Below the pieces are notes generated by a model. The model did not search any database. It was not told the origin of the DNA and was given only the letters and a program-made list of their open reading frames with translations. 64,000 bases of DNA from the NCBI GenBank assembly GCA_030832095.1, contig JAURJT010000057.1, positions 1 to 64,000 of the forward strand. Direction: 5' to 3'. Shown here piece after piece: positions 18,112 to 28,121 of this stretch (position 1 is its first letter; each line of letters opens with the position of its first letter). This DNA comes from Gammaproteobacteria bacterium. GTDB taxonomy: Bacteria; Pseudomonadota; Gammaproteobacteria; Burkholderiales; Burkholderiaceae_B. The position numbers and the translations under genes were made by a program.

Positions 18112-18678
18112 ATGATCGCTCACTCATCGTTGACACTTGACCTACCCGACGAAGCAGCCACCGACGCGCTTGGCCAGGCCCTAGCGATGGTTGCGGCAGA
18201 GTTGAGCCCAAATACCGCTGGTGTCTTGACGCCGGGGCCTGAGGCTCAAGGCCGAATTCACCTACAAGGCGAGCTGGGTGCGGGTAAAACTGCCCTAGTT
18301 AGGGCGTTTTTGCGGCACTGCAGCATTTCTGGCCGAATTAAAAGCCCAAGCTACGCACTACTTGAATCTTATGAAGTTTCTAACTTATACTTGTATCATC
18401 TTGATTTTTATAGATTTAGCGATCCTGCCGAATGGCTAGATGCAGGGTTTCGTGATCTGTTTAAAAACAAGGCACTGCTTTTAATCGAATGGCCTGAGCG
18501 GGCCGGCGACTTACTCACTGCGCCAGACTTGTTAATTCAACTGGCTTACGCGGGTACAGGTCGCCAAGTCACGCTTAAGGCATTCACTGATAGAGGGATT
18601 CGATGGCTCACCGCTTTGCCTCCGACCGCGACGAAGTATCGCCGCCCACCCGAGCGCTCAGCCGACGCCGCCTCTTAG
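18112..18678 (+). CDS. tsaE: tRNA threonylcarbamoyladenosine biosynthesis ATPase TsaE
   Basis: TsaE is the ATPase of the TsaBDE complex that makes the t6A modification of tRNAs reading ANN codons. Walker A is GELGAGKTALV (53-63), followed by the family motifs SPSYALLESYE, HLDFYR (96-101) and IEWPER (125-130). ATG 18112 gives 188 residues; GTG 18070 is possible but would add an unsupported leader. The protein is longer than the usual 150-165 residues because of a loop before Walker A and a C-terminal tail (TKYRRPPERSADAAS) encoded in the stretch shared with amiC. It is divergent from xerD. Confidence 0.93.
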   Translation: MIAHSSLTLDLPDEAATDALGQALAMVAAELSPNTAGVLTPGPEAQGRIHLQGELGAGKTALVRAFLRHCSISGRIKSPSYALLESYEVSNLYLYHLDFYRFSDPAEWLDAGFRDLFKNKALLLIEWPERAGDLLTAPDLLIQLAYAGTGRQVTLKAFTDRGIRWLTALPPTATKYRRPPERSADAAS

Positions 18679-19967
18679 GCGCAGCGTCTACCCTTTTATT
18701 GCTACCCATCATCCCACGCATCGCGATGGCCGCGCGCCTACTCGCCGTGCGCACTTGGCCAGCAGAAGAATACACACGCGTCACGCTCGAACTTGATAGT
18801 GAACTGAAAGCCGAACACTTCACTTTAGACACCCCACACCGTATGGTGGTGGATATTCAAGGCATCGACATCTCACCTGGACTCAATGAGTTGGTTCGCA
18901 AGGTGCGCACTGACGATCCGTACATCAGCAGTTTGCGTGTCGCGCAAAATCGCCCGAATGTTGTGCGAATTGTGTTTGATCTGAAGCAAGCCATTGCCCC
19001 ACAGGTCTTCACACTCAAACCGGCGGGTGACTACAAGTTCAGGTTGGTACTCGACTTCTACCCAAAGGTTGCACAAGACCCGCTTGCGGCGCTACTGAAA
19101 AACAATCCTCAAAAAATCGATGAAGATCCGCTCGCGCAGATTCTCGCCGACATCGGTCGTAACCCAAAGGGCACGTCAATGGCCAGCTTGCCTGTGCTGC
19201 CCAGTTCCATTGCCCCTTCAGGCAGCAGCCGAAGCATCACGCCTTACAAACAAGAACGCGGTCGTCGCGTCGTGACGATTGCCTTAGATCCGGGACATGG
19301 CGGAGAAGACCCTGGAGCAATCGGCAAAGGTGGTACCCGTGAAAAAGACGTTGTGCTCTCGATTGCACAGCGATTAAAGGCGAAAATTGATGCAACACCC
19401 GGTATGCGCGCCTACCTCACGCGCGATGGGGATTATTTCGTGCCTTTGCATGTGCGTGTTGAAAAAGCGCGACGCGTGAAAGCGGATTTGTTCATCTCAA
19501 TTCATGCTGATGCCTATGTACGACCCACAGCTGGCGGCAGTTCGGTGTATGTCTTATCCTCTAGCGGTGCCTCGAGCACCTCGGCGCGCTGGCTGGCAGA
19601 TAAAGAAAATGCCGCTGACTTGATTGGCGGGATTAACTTAAATGTTCAAGATCCAAGATTAGCGAAAGTCTTGTTAGACTTATCGACCAGTGCACAGATC
19701 AAAGACTCGACGACCGTTGCTCAAACGATGTTGGGCGAACTCAAAAACGTGTATCGCTTGCATAAACCTCAAGTCGAACACGCAGGGTTTGCGGTCTTAA
19801 AAGCCCCGGATATGCCCTCTATTTTGGTTGAGACAGCCTTCATCAGTAACCCCGACGAAGAACGTATGCTGCGTAACGCTGCTGATCAAGATAAATTTGC
19901 TGTGGCCTTGCTAGTTGGGATCTCGCGTTACTTTTCTGCAAATCCTCACGTGGCCTCAATCGGTTAA
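18603..19967 (+). CDS. amiC: N-acetylmuramoyl-L-alanine amidase AmiC
   Basis: A periplasmic amidase that cleaves septal peptidoglycan so daughter cells separate. The 454-residue protein opens with a Tat-type signal (SRRRLLGA then a hydrophobic run ending AMAA), as known for AmiA/AmiC. An AMIN localisation domain (about 46-152) precedes the Amidase_3 catalytic domain (about 223-450). Zinc ligands are visible at His232 (DPGHGGEDPG), Glu247 (TREKDV) and His301 (SIHADA), with the catalytic Glu410 (LVETAFISN). The ATG at 18603 lies inside tsaE, giving an unusually long 76-base overlap, but no later start would keep the signal peptide. Confidence 0.94.
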   Translation: MAHRFASDRDEVSPPTRALSRRRLLGAASTLLLLPIIPRIAMAARLLAVRTWPAEEYTRVTLELDSELKAEHFTLDTPHRMVVDIQGIDISPGLNELVRKVRTDDPYISSLRVAQNRPNVVRIVFDLKQAIAPQVFTLKPAGDYKFRLVLDFYPKVAQDPLAALLKNNPQKIDEDPLAQILADIGRNPKGTSMASLPVLPSSIAPSGSSRSITPYKQERGRRVVTIALDPGHGGEDPGAIGKGGTREKDVVLSIAQRLKAKIDATPGMRAYLTRDGDYFVPLHVRVEKARRVKADLFISIHADAYVRPTAGGSSVYVLSSSGASSTSARWLADKENAADLIGGINLNVQDPRLAKVLLDLSTSAQIKDSTTVAQTMLGELKNVYRLHKPQVEHAGFAVLKAPDMPSILVETAFISNPDEERMLRNAADQDKFAVALLVGISRYFSANPHVASIG

Positions 19968-20163
19968 GCTCTCGACCGCCTGATCGACAAGTCTGCCTCA
20001 GGCGCCCTGTGTCGAGCAAGCGGTCGCCTAACTCACTACAAGTCGCCTGAATGAAGGGGAGGCGCACCGCGGGCTCGGGGAAAGTTGGCGTGCAGCAATA
20101 GCCAACGCACCGCGCAAGCGCACAAAGCTCTAAAATGCAGACTTCTTTGTCATAGCGTCTGCC

Positions 20164-22080
20164 ATGTCGACACATCGCCCGATTTGCCCTCTGCCCGATT
20201 TATTAATTAGCCAAATCGCGGCTGGAGAGGTGATTGAGCGCCCGGCTTCAGTCCTCAAAGAGTTAGTCGAAAATGCTGTCGACTCGGGCGCGCAGTCAAT
20301 TGAAGTACGACTTGAAGCTGGCGGTATTCGTCGTATCGCTGTCATTGATGACGGCAGTGGTATCCGCGCCGAAGAACTCTCACTTGCGCTGACGCGCCAT
20401 GCCACCAGCAAAATCACTTCGCTTGCCGAGCTCGAGTCAGTCGATTCGATGGGCTTTCGCGGCGAAGCCTTGGCGTCGATTGCAGCGGTCTCGCACTTAA
20501 CCCTCACCTCACGCACCCGCGACGCCGCGCATGCCTTCAGCCTTGAAAGTGGCATGACTGAACCGGTCGCGGCTGCGGGCGCTTTGGGCACCACCGTCGA
20601 AGTTAAATATTTATTTGATGCTGTGCCCGCACGACGTAAATTTTTACGCGCCGAGGCCACTGAGTTTGGCCATTGCATCGATGCGATTGAACGGGTGGCG
20701 TTGGCGTTTCCTGAGATCGGCTTTCGAGTGTTTCACAACGACCGCGCTGTCAGGCAATGGCTACCCGCCTCTGCCCTGCAGCGCATCAGTGATGTACTTG
20801 GCTCTGAGTTCAACGAGCACGGCATTGAAGTCAATGCACAGGGCGGCCCAATTTCGATCATGGGGGTCACCACCCGCCCAACAGCGGCACGCGCGCGGGC
20901 GGATCGGCAGTTTTTATTTGTCAATGGCCGTCACGTGCGCGATCGCACCGTGTCCCACGCCATTCGCAGCGCCTACGCCGATGTGCTGCACGGCGATCGT
21001 CAACCAGCCTTTGTGTTGTTTCTGCAAATTGATCCGCTCGCCGTGGATGTCAATGTACATCCCGCTAAACACGAAGTTAGGTTTCGTGACACTGGTGCGG
21101 TGCATCGCTTTGTCGCGCAAACCATCACACAAGCCCTCGCTGGCACTGCAGGCGCTCACCAAGTTTCGCAAGGTGAACATGGCGCGGCACTTGGTGCGTT
21201 TGCGATGCCACTAAACGGCGGCGGCACGCTCGGTGGAACTCGGCCCAATGGCGCAACCCCTGATGGCTTGGCGGCACAAGGCTTCACGACCGCGGGTGCT
21301 GGCGCAAGCGCAGCTTTCGCAGCACTAGGCGGTGCTCAAGCCTTTACGCCGCGTTGGAACCCCGGTTCACAAGCCGCCTTCGCGCTTCGTGAACCTGCCT
21401 CGAATAGACTTGGACAACCCGGTGCCTGGAAAGCGCTTTATCAGCCGCTCAATGACAGCCCTAAGACTGACAGCGACAGGGTGGAAAACAACGAAACTTG
21501 GCCGTTAGGTCGCGCCTTGGCGCAAGTACACGGTATTTATATCTTGTCTCAAACGTCTTCAGGGCTGGCGTTGATTGATATGCATGCGGCGCACGAGCGC
21601 GTGGTCTACGAACAACTCAAAACTGCTATTGATGCGCAAGCCTTGCCACAACAAGCGCTCTTGGTGCCGGTGGTGTTTCGCGTCACTGACAAAGAGCTCG
21701 CGCTTGCCGAAGAGTATGCCGAGCAACTCAAGGCACTGGGCTTTGAGCTGGCCGCGGCCGGCCCGCAATCAATGACCTTGCGTTCGGTTCCGGCCATGCT
21801 TGCGCGTGGTGATCTTGAAGCCCTGGCGCGTGGCGTGCTGCGCGACATCGAACACGTGGGTGCGAGTCGCCTGCTCACTGAACAACGCAATACCTTACTG
21901 GCGACCATGGCCTGTCACGGTGCGGTGCGTGCCAATCGGCAACTGACTCTCGAAGAAATGAACGCGCTGTTGCGCCAGATGGAACAAACTGAACGCGCCG
22001 ATCAATGCAACCACGGGCGCCCCACCTGGGTGCACTTTAGCGTGTCTGATCTCGACAAATTATTTTTGCGCGGTCAATGA
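20164..22080 (+). CDS. mutL: DNA mismatch repair protein MutL
   Basis: MutL couples MutS mismatch recognition to strand removal. The 638-residue protein has the GHKL ATPase motifs [14 protein letters not shown] and GFRGEAL in the first 110 residues, then a Gly/Ala-rich linker (about 345-425). The C-terminal domain contains [12 protein letters not shown] from Asp472, fitting the endonuclease motif DQHA-x2-E-x4-E with Gln replaced by Met. It also has the metal-site motifs ACHGAVRAN and CNHGRPT. This marks the nicking-competent MutL of bacteria lacking MutH. It overlaps miaA by four bases (ATGA). Confidence 0.96.
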   Translation: MSTHRPICPLPDLLISQIAAGEVIERPASVLKELVENAVDSGAQSIEVRLEAGGIRRIAVIDDGSGIRAEELSLALTRHATSKITSLAELESVDSMGFRGEALASIAAVSHLTLTSRTRDAAHAFSLESGMTEPVAAAGALGTTVEVKYLFDAVPARRKFLRAEATEFGHCIDAIERVALAFPEIGFRVFHNDRAVRQWLPASALQRISDVLGSEFNEHGIEVNAQGGPISIMGVTTRPTAARARADRQFLFVNGRHVRDRTVSHAIRSAYADVLHGDRQPAFVLFLQIDPLAVDVNVHPAKHEVRFRDTGAVHRFVAQTITQALAGTAGAHQVSQGEHGAALGAFAMPLNGGGTLGGTRPNGATPDGLAAQGFTTAGAGASAAFAALGGAQAFTPRWNPGSQAAFALREPASNRLGQPGAWKALYQPLNDSPKTDSDRVENNETWPLGRALAQVHGIYILSQTSSGLALIDMHAAHERVVYEQLKTAIDAQALPQQALLVPVVFRVTDKELALAEEYAEQLKALGFELAAAGPQSMTLRSVPAMLARGDLEALARGVLRDIEHVGASRLLTEQRNTLLATMACHGAVRANRQLTLEEMNALLRQMEQTERADQCNHGRPTWVHFSVSDLDKLFLRGQ

Positions 22081-23024
22081 GTCTGCATCCACAAGCGCCG
22101 CTGATTTGCATTGCTGGGCCCACCGCTTCTGGTAAAAGTGCAGCAGCGCGTGCCATTGCTCAGCGCTGGCCAGTTGAAATTATCAACGTGGATTCTGCAA
22201 CCATCTATCGCGGCATGGACATTGGCACTGCCAAACCCACTGAGTACGAGCGTGATGAAGTCACTCATCACTTGCTAGATATTCTTGATCCAGCCAACAG
22301 CTATTCTGTTGCAAGTTTTCGACGCGACGCCTTGCAATGTGTACGTGACATTCAATCACGCGGCCACCTCCCCCTGTTGGTAGGTGGCACGATGATGTAT
22401 TTCAAAGCCTTGCGCGATGGCTTAAACGACCTACCCGCGGCAGATGCAGAAATTCGCAGGGCACTTGAGGCCAGTGCAGCTGCAGAAGGCTGGCCCGCGA
22501 TGCATGCCAGGCTACAAACGATTGACCCGGTGACTGCACAACGCCTCTCGCCCAACGACAGTCAGCGTATTGGTCGTGCCCTTGAGATTTGGCAAATTAG
22601 CGGTCAGCCCATGTCTGCCCTGTTAGGCGCCACACAACCCGCCGACGAACCGGTCGCCACAATCACCCTCAGTCTCGAGCCGCTCGAGCGCAGCCTGCTG
22701 CACGCTCGAATCGCCGAACGCTTTGATCAGATGCTTGAGCTCGGTTTACTGGCAGAGGTGCAAGCGTTGCATTCTCGAGGCGATTTGCACCCGGGGCTGC
22801 CTTCGGTTCGCTGCGTAGGGTATCGGCAACTCTGGGCAATGCTCGAGGGCGAACTAGATTTAAAACAGGCCAGAGAGCAAGCGATTTCAGCAACTCGTCA
22901 GTTAGCAAAACGCCAAATCACGTGGCTGCGCAGCCAACCGGATCGACACATCATCGACGCTTGTTCACCGAGTGCAGTCGATCAAGTCGTGCAGGCAATC
23001 TCTAAAATTACTGATCGACCTTAA
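22077..23024 (+). CDS. miaA: tRNA dimethylallyltransferase
   Basis: MiaA transfers a dimethylallyl group to A37 of tRNAs reading UNN codons. The 315-residue protein has the P-loop GPTASGKS (14-21), [18 protein letters not shown] with the catalytic Asp, and the tRNA-binding [10 protein letters not shown] region. It is translationally coupled to mutL through ATGA, a common mutL-miaA pairing. Its last 17 bases overlap the convergent Bug receptor gene, which is unusual and suggests that gene was placed here later. Confidence 0.96.
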   Translation: MSLHPQAPLICIAGPTASGKSAAARAIAQRWPVEIINVDSATIYRGMDIGTAKPTEYERDEVTHHLLDILDPANSYSVASFRRDALQCVRDIQSRGHLPLLVGGTMMYFKALRDGLNDLPAADAEIRRALEASAAAEGWPAMHARLQTIDPVTAQRLSPNDSQRIGRALEIWQISGQPMSALLGATQPADEPVATITLSLEPLERSLLHARIAERFDQMLELGLLAEVQALHSRGDLHPGLPSVRCVGYRQLWAMLEGELDLKQAREQAISATRQLAKRQITWLRSQPDRHIIDACSPSAVDQVVQAISKITDRP

Positions 23025-24030
23025 TCCCAGCATCGCGAATCGCCTTGCCCCAAAAGTCAAAGTCCTTCGCAATCAACGTCGCAAACTCTTGCGTCGTACC
23101 GTGTAAGGGCGCGAGCCCCGCCTCATTTAATTTTTTATCGATGGCGGGATCAGACATCGTCTCTATCATCGCCTTGGCAAGGGTTGCGACAACCGCAGGG
23201 GGTGTTTTAGGGGGCGCCAACACGCCTACCCAAGAGGGCGCCGAGACGTTTGTGCCTTGCTCGATGAGGGTGGGAATATCTTTGATTAACTCAAGGCGTT
23301 GGGACGCAGCAATACCAAAAGGGATGAGCCGATCTTTAAAGCTATACGCCAACAATACTGGCATCAGCGTCAGGTCAACCTGACCACCCACCACAGCCTG
23401 CGCAGCAGGCGCCGCACCTTGATAAGGCACGTGCAGCATCTCAGTCTTGGCAACCAGATTGAACTGAGCCATCGCTACATGACCTGCGCTGCCGTTACCC
23501 CAACTCGAAAAGCTCAATTGCTGTTTTTTTGCTAAGGCCAAAAGCTCGGGCAGGTTTTTGGCTGGCAATCCTGGACGCCCCATCAAGACAAAATTGACAA
23601 TCGCCGTGGGAGCCACAGGAACAAATTGAGCAGACACGAATTTTGCATTTGGGTACAACGCTGGATAACGCGAATAGGCATCTGTACCCGACATAATCAA
23701 TGTGTAACCGTCGGGCGCGGCGTTGAACACAATCTCAGTACCCACTGCGCCATTTGCGCCCGGTTTATTTTCGATCACAATGGGCTGTCCAAGCCTGCCA
23801 CCCAAGGCACTGACCATCACACGCGCTGCAATGTCTGAGCCGCCACCCGGAGGATACGGCACAACTAACTTGATGGGTTTAGTTGGTACCCAAGGCGCAG
23901 ATGTCTGCGCCTTGGCCAGCGTTGGCACCACGCCAATTGCGAGAGCAACGCCAAGCACACGGATTGCGTCTCTCCACTGCGCGCGCGTGCGCAACCCGTT
24001 CACTAAACGACTCGCTGCAGTTCGTTTCAT
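23008..24030 (-). CDS. Bug/TctC-family periplasmic receptor 1
   Basis: A 340-residue tripartite tricarboxylate transporter-type solute receptor. An Arg-rich N-terminus leads into a hydrophobic signal ending AKAQ. Mature motifs are [30 protein letters not shown] and [20 protein letters not shown], all typical of Bug proteins, which bind carboxylates in a Venus flytrap fold. A GGAGAC Shine-Dalgarno precedes ATG 24030. No TctA/TctB membrane genes are nearby, so it is an orphan receptor. It overlaps miaA by 17 bases tail to tail and lies downstream of purM on the same strand. Confidence 0.93.
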   Translation of the reverse strand: MKRTAASRLVNGLRTRAQWRDAIRVLGVALAIGVVPTLAKAQTSAPWVPTKPIKLVVPYPPGGGSDIAARVMVSALGGRLGQPIVIENKPGANGAVGTEIVFNAAPDGYTLIMSGTDAYSRYPALYPNAKFVSAQFVPVAPTAIVNFVLMGRPGLPAKNLPELLALAKKQQLSFSSWGNGSAGHVAMAQFNLVAKTEMLHVPYQGAAPAAQAVVGGQVDLTLMPVLLAYSFKDRLIPFGIAASQRLELIKDIPTLIEQGTNVSAPSWVGVLAPPKTPPAVVATLAKAMIETMSDPAIDKKLNEAGLAPLHGTTQEFATLIAKDFDFWGKAIRDAGIKVDQ

Positions 24031-24069
24031 TTTTGTCTCCTCACTTCATAAGGGCGTTACGCCCGCGGT

Positions 24070-24099
24070 GGCACTTTGAGCAGTGCCTTTATATTTTTT
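24070..24099 (+). terminator. Intrinsic terminator reading plus, ahead of the Bug 1 gene
   Basis: GGCACT-TTGAGC-AGTGCC forms a six-pair stem followed by TTTATATTTTTT on the plus strand. A second small hairpin (GGGCG-TTA-CGCCC, about 24055-24067) precedes it. The orientation fits mutL-miaA transcripts, not the minus-strand Bug 1 gene lying between. On the minus strand the hairpin is not followed by a T-run. Confidence 0.6.
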
Positions 24100-24119
24100 A
24101 AACTAAAACAACTACCTCT

Positions 24120-25166
24120 TTACATCACAACAGTTTGCGCCGCACCCTCTGCACATTCGCGAATGTCGCCTAACTGATATACCGTTTCGCCTTGCGCACG
24201 CAACGCAGCGCTGATTGTCTGCGCATGTTCACGCGCTACCACGGCAACCATGCCAATCCCGCAGTTGAATACACGATACATTTCAGCATCAGCTACGCCA
24301 CCCTGCTGTTGCAACCAAGAAAAAAGTTGAGGCATTTGCCAGGCATCGCGCTGTAAGTGCGCTTGCAGACCTGCCTGCAAAATACGCGGTACGTTATCAA
24401 GCAAACCGCCACCTGTAATGTGAGCCAGCCCTTTGATTTGCCCTTCAAACTGCGCCAGTACCGCCAACACCGGTTTGACATACAGATGGGTAGGAGCCAT
24501 CACAACGTCACCTAAGGGGCGACCGTGAAAATCTTGGTCGGGTCGCGCACCCGCGCGTTGCAAAATTTTGCGTAACAACGAAAACCCGTTTGAATGCGCG
24601 CCACTTGAAGCTAAGCCCAACACGACATCTCCTGGTCGAATCGATTTGCCATCAATCAGTTTGGATTTTTCAGCGGCGCCCACTGCGAAGCCCGCCAAGT
24701 CGTATTCACCTTCGGGATACATGCCTGGCATTTCAGCTGTTTCGCCGCCAATCAAGGCACAACCTGATAGTTCGCAACCAAGCGCAATGCCACCCACAAC
24801 CTGAGCAGCCACATCGACCGACAACTTGCCGCAAGCAAAATAATCTAGAAAAAACAGCGGTTCAGCGCCCTGCACCAAAATATCGTTGACGCTCATGGCC
24901 ACCAAATCAATACCCACCGTGTCGTGGCGCTGCCAGTCGAAGGCTAGCTTGAGCTTCGTGCCAACACCATCGGTACCCGATACCAAAACGGGCTCTTTAT
25001 AGCGTTTGGGCACTTCAAACAGCGCACCAAAGCCACCAATCCCAGCCAGAACGCCCTCGCGCATTGTGCGTGCCGCTAACGGCTTAATGCGATCAACGAG
25101 CGCGTCTCCGGCGTCAATATCAACGCCCGCATCGCGGTAAGTGAGGGGTGCTTGTGGTTGGGTCAT
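24120..25166 (-). CDS. purM: Phosphoribosylformylglycinamidine cyclo-ligase
   Basis: PurM closes the imidazole ring to make AIR in purine synthesis. The 348-residue protein shows the N-terminal ATP-site regions ([32 protein letters not shown]), the metal-site segment [29 protein letters not shown] and [12 protein letters not shown]. It starts at ATG 25166 and is divergent from hda across 71 bp, the common arrangement in Burkholderiales, where the two share a short intergenic region. Confidence 0.96.
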   Translation of the reverse strand: MTQPQAPLTYRDAGVDIDAGDALVDRIKPLAARTMREGVLAGIGGFGALFEVPKRYKEPVLVSGTDGVGTKLKLAFDWQRHDTVGIDLVAMSVNDILVQGAEPLFFLDYFACGKLSVDVAAQVVGGIALGCELSGCALIGGETAEMPGMYPEGEYDLAGFAVGAAEKSKLIDGKSIRPGDVVLGLASSGAHSNGFSLLRKILQRAGARPDQDFHGRPLGDVVMAPTHLYVKPVLAVLAQFEGQIKGLAHITGGGLLDNVPRILQAGLQAHLQRDAWQMPQLFSWLQQQGGVADAEMYRVFNCGIGMVAVVAREHAQTISAALRAQGETVYQLGDIRECAEGAAQTVVM

Positions 25167-25237
25167 AAGAAAAAGCCAAGGTTATGTGACAATTGCGGAG
25201 ATTTCCCCGTGTTTATACCTAATTTTACGATGAGTCG

Positions 25238-25954
25238 ATGAGTCGGCAGTTACTTCTAGAAATCATCCCCGCGCCGGGGCCTACCTTGAACAACACCGTT
25301 GTGGGGTCAAACACGGCCGCAATTGAGGCAGCAAGCGGGCTCGCGCCTGGTCGCGCCCTCTACCTCTGGGGCCCACCAGGCGCCGGGCGCAGCCACGTTC
25401 TGCGGGCCATTGCCGCTGAAAAATCGTCGATTTTCTTTGATTTAGCTGTATCGGCCGCTGAAATCATGGCCTGGGCGACTCGACCACTTTCGGGCTCAGA
25501 CCTCAAATTAGTCTGCGTCGATGACGTCCAAGACATGACCCTCGAGCAGCAGGCAAGCGTATTTGCCCTGTACAATCGGTGGCGCGAACTTGCTTCAACG
25601 GAAGACGCTTTTGCACTAGCCGTCACCGGTGATCGTGCACCCATGATGCTGTCGCTGCGCGAAGATTTACGCACACGCTTGGGTTGGGATCTCGTGTTTC
25701 GTCTTGACCCGCTTTCCGATCAAGAAAAATTCGAAGCGATACAAACGTATGCACAGCGACAGGGCTTGCCACTGTCGGCAGAAGTGCTCGACTGGACGCT
25801 GACTCATTACTCACGCGACATTCGTCAGCTGTTTGCCCTCGTCGATGCCCTTGACCGCTATTCGTTGTCGAAGCACCGCAACGTCACCGTGCCGCTCTTG
25901 CGCTTAATGCTCGCAGATCGCGATTTTTTGCAGTCCTCTATTCCTTTTGCCTGA
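25238..25954 (+). CDS. hda: DnaA regulatory inactivator Hda
   Basis: Hda is a DnaA-related AAA+ protein that binds the sliding clamp and stimulates hydrolysis of DnaA-bound ATP after initiation. The 238-residue protein begins MSRQLLLEI, containing a likely clamp-binding QLLLEI motif. The P-loop is GPPGAGRS with Arg in place of Lys at 51, as also known for E. coli Hda. Walker B is VCVDDVQDM. No Shine-Dalgarno is clear. The start codon follows a copy of itself: ATGAGTCG occurs at 25230 and again at 25238, the first opening a three-codon frame that stops at 25239-25241, overlapping the start. Confidence 0.93.
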   Translation: MSRQLLLEIIPAPGPTLNNTVVGSNTAAIEAASGLAPGRALYLWGPPGAGRSHVLRAIAAEKSSIFFDLAVSAAEIMAWATRPLSGSDLKLVCVDDVQDMTLEQQASVFALYNRWRELASTEDAFALAVTGDRAPMMLSLREDLRTRLGWDLVFRLDPLSDQEKFEAIQTYAQRQGLPLSAEVLDWTLTHYSRDIRQLFALVDALDRYSLSKHRNVTVPLLRLMLADRDFLQSSIPFA

Positions 25955-25981
25955 CTTTTACGTTGTTACCGACACATACTC

Positions 25982-26680
25982 ATGACTAGCCAACGCCTAG
26001 CCCTTTTTGATCTGGATCACACACTGCTGCCACTCGACAGCGATCACCAATGGGCTGAATTTCTTGCCAAATCGGGCCGCGCCGGTGACCCAGTTCAAGC
26101 ATTGGCTCGCAATGAAGATTTAATGAATCGCTATAACGCAGGCGACCTAACAGCAGAGCAGGCTGCCGAATTTATGCTGGGTTTGCTTGCAGCACACCCA
26201 CCTCATTTGCTGGCCGTTTGGCACGAAGAGTACATGCAACGGGTGATTCGCCCAGCCATGACCGATCAAGCTCTCGCGATCGTACAAAAGCATCTTGCTG
26301 CAGGTGATCTTTGTGCAATCGTCACTGCGACCAACAGTTTTGTGACGGCACCAATTGCGCGTGCGTTTGGCGTACCCACTTTGATTGCCACCGAACCCGA
26401 ATACCTTGCAGGCCGCTACACCGGCAAAATCCATGGCACTCCTAGCTTCAAACATGGCAAAGTGCTGCGCGTCAATACTTGGCTTGCAACCTTAAACCGT
26501 AGCTTGCAAGATTTTAACGAATCCTACTTTTATAGTGATTCGATCAATGATCTTCCGCTTCTTGAAGTCGTGACACACCCTATCGTCACCAACCCAAGCC
26601 CCAGTCTGCTCAAAGTTGCTCAAGAACGCAATTGGCCAGTCTTAAATATCTTCGCCTCGCTGGCCGATCATAAATCCTAA
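25982..26680 (+). CDS. HAD-superfamily phosphatase, SerB-like
   Basis: A 232-residue HAD family subclass IB hydrolase. Motif I is FDLDHTLLPLDSD with nucleophile Asp10 and acid Asp12. The helical cap follows, then the Thr motif in IVTATNSF, a Lys in FKHGKVLRV, and the final acidic motif YSDSINDLPLLE. This group includes phosphoserine and histidinol-phosphate phosphatases; the true substrate is unsettled, although the Hda-HAD-PcnB context is widely conserved in betaproteobacteria. It overlaps pcnB by one base (TAATG). Confidence 0.88.
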   Translation: MTSQRLALFDLDHTLLPLDSDHQWAEFLAKSGRAGDPVQALARNEDLMNRYNAGDLTAEQAAEFMLGLLAAHPPHLLAVWHEEYMQRVIRPAMTDQALAIVQKHLAAGDLCAIVTATNSFVTAPIARAFGVPTLIATEPEYLAGRYTGKIHGTPSFKHGKVLRVNTWLATLNRSLQDFNESYFYSDSINDLPLLEVVTHPIVTNPSPSLLKVAQERNWPVLNIFASLADHKS

Positions 26681-28047
26681 TGATTACAGACACTCTCAAA
26701 CGCTTTGTTGGCAAACTGTTTGGTCAACGTTCATCGGGGCTGCAACGGATCGGCCGCGACAAACACGGCATCGATCGTCGCAACGTCTCACGTCACGCCA
26801 TCAAAGTCTGCGAGGTGCTTCAACACGAGGGATACCAAGCCTACATCGTAGGCGGCGCCGTGCGCGACCTCATCGTAGGACTTGAGCCTAAAGACTTTGA
26901 CGTCGCCACCAACGCAACACCCGAGCAAGTTCGCCCACTCTTTAGACGCGCCCGCATCATCGGACGGCGCTTTCAACTGGTACACGTCGTATTTGGTCAA
27001 GAGATCATCGAAACCTCAACGTTTCGCGCACCAGCCTCTGAGTCACAAGCGACAGACGAGAATGGTCGGATTTTGCGTGACAACGAATTTGGCACTCATG
27101 CTCAAGACGCTGCGCGTCGTGATTTCACGATTAACGCGCTGTATTACAACCCAACCACCGAAGAGGTCATTGATTACCATCAGGGTGTTGAAGACCTCAA
27201 ACACCGCGTGGTGCGCATGATCGGTGACCCGCGTACACGCTATCGCGAAGACCCTGTACGTATGCTGCGTGCTGTGCGCTTTGCCGTCAAACTCAATGGC
27301 AAAATTGATCCCGCCTCTGAAGAGCCTTTGCAATCAATGGCGGGCCTGATCGAAAACGTACCTGCCTCGCGTCTGTTTGACGAGATGCTGAAACTGCTCA
27401 CCTGTGGCCACGCCATGGATTGCCTGCAGCGCTTGCGCCAAGACGGCTTGCATCAAGGCATGCTGCCCCTACTCGATGTCGTACTCGAGCAACCCAGCGG
27501 TGCGGCGTTTATTGAACTTGCGCTTGACCGCACCGATCATCGCGTTCGTGCCGGCAAAACTGTTAGCCCAAGCTTTTTATTCGCAGCGTTGCTGTGGCAT
27601 CAGGTCGAATTGCGCTGGCAACAATTGCAAAAGCAAGGTGAGGTTGGCATCCCCGCCTTAATGCAAGCGGCTGACTCTGTGCTGGATGAGCAAACCGAAA
27701 AACTGGCGATTCAAAAACGCTTTAGCGCAGATATGCGTGAGATCTGGTTCATGCAACCTCGCTTTGATCGTCGCCTGCCCAAGTCAATCTGGCGCATGAT
27801 CGAGCAGCCTCGCTTTCGTGCAGCGGTTGATTTTCTGCAGTTGCGTGCGGCCGCTGGCGATTTTGACAGCGTGCTGGCGCAGTGGTGGATGGATCTGGCC
27901 AATGCAGATGATTCAGGCAAAGCCGACATGATCGAAGACTTAAACAAATTGCCTCGCGAAACTGCGGCTGGTGCACCACGCCCCCGTCGGCGTCGGCGCA
28001 GCCCCAGAGCTGTGACTGGGCAACAAGACGCACCGTTTGTTGAATAA
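26680..28047 (+). CDS. pcnB: Poly(A) polymerase I
   Basis: PcnB adds 3' oligo(A) tails that target RNAs for decay. The 455-residue protein has the nucleotidyltransferase core YIVGGAVRDLIVGLEPKDFD with metal-binding Asp72 and Asp74, then RRFQLVHVVFG and the RRDFTINALYY segment that separate it from ATP/CTP tRNA nucleotidyltransferases. The C-terminus ends in a strongly basic tail (PRPRRRRRSPR), typical of bacterial PcnB. It is coupled to the HAD gene and followed 74 bp later by folK. Confidence 0.94.
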   Translation: MITDTLKRFVGKLFGQRSSGLQRIGRDKHGIDRRNVSRHAIKVCEVLQHEGYQAYIVGGAVRDLIVGLEPKDFDVATNATPEQVRPLFRRARIIGRRFQLVHVVFGQEIIETSTFRAPASESQATDENGRILRDNEFGTHAQDAARRDFTINALYYNPTTEEVIDYHQGVEDLKHRVVRMIGDPRTRYREDPVRMLRAVRFAVKLNGKIDPASEEPLQSMAGLIENVPASRLFDEMLKLLTCGHAMDCLQRLRQDGLHQGMLPLLDVVLEQPSGAAFIELALDRTDHRVRAGKTVSPSFLFAALLWHQVELRWQQLQKQGEVGIPALMQAADSVLDEQTEKLAIQKRFSADMREIWFMQPRFDRRLPKSIWRMIEQPRFRAAVDFLQLRAAAGDFDSVLAQWWMDLANADDSGKADMIEDLNKLPRETAAGAPRPRRRRRSPRAVTGQQDAPFVE

Positions 28048-28121
28048 GCTCGGCCAGCGACCATGAGCGCGCCTACGTATATCGATCTTGAGCACATGCT
28101 GACTCGCTCGTACATTAACCC

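Noticed and set aside
20084..20106. GTTGGC-N11-GCCAAC inverted repeat upstream of mutL
   Set aside because: Six-base arms with an 11-base loop and no T-run; too weak to call a terminator or operator.
20130..20678. 182-residue minus-strand frame opposite mutL
   Set aside because: It is complementary to the conserved ATPase domain of mutL, where codon bias opens the reverse frame. The translation is Ser/Arg-rich without motifs.
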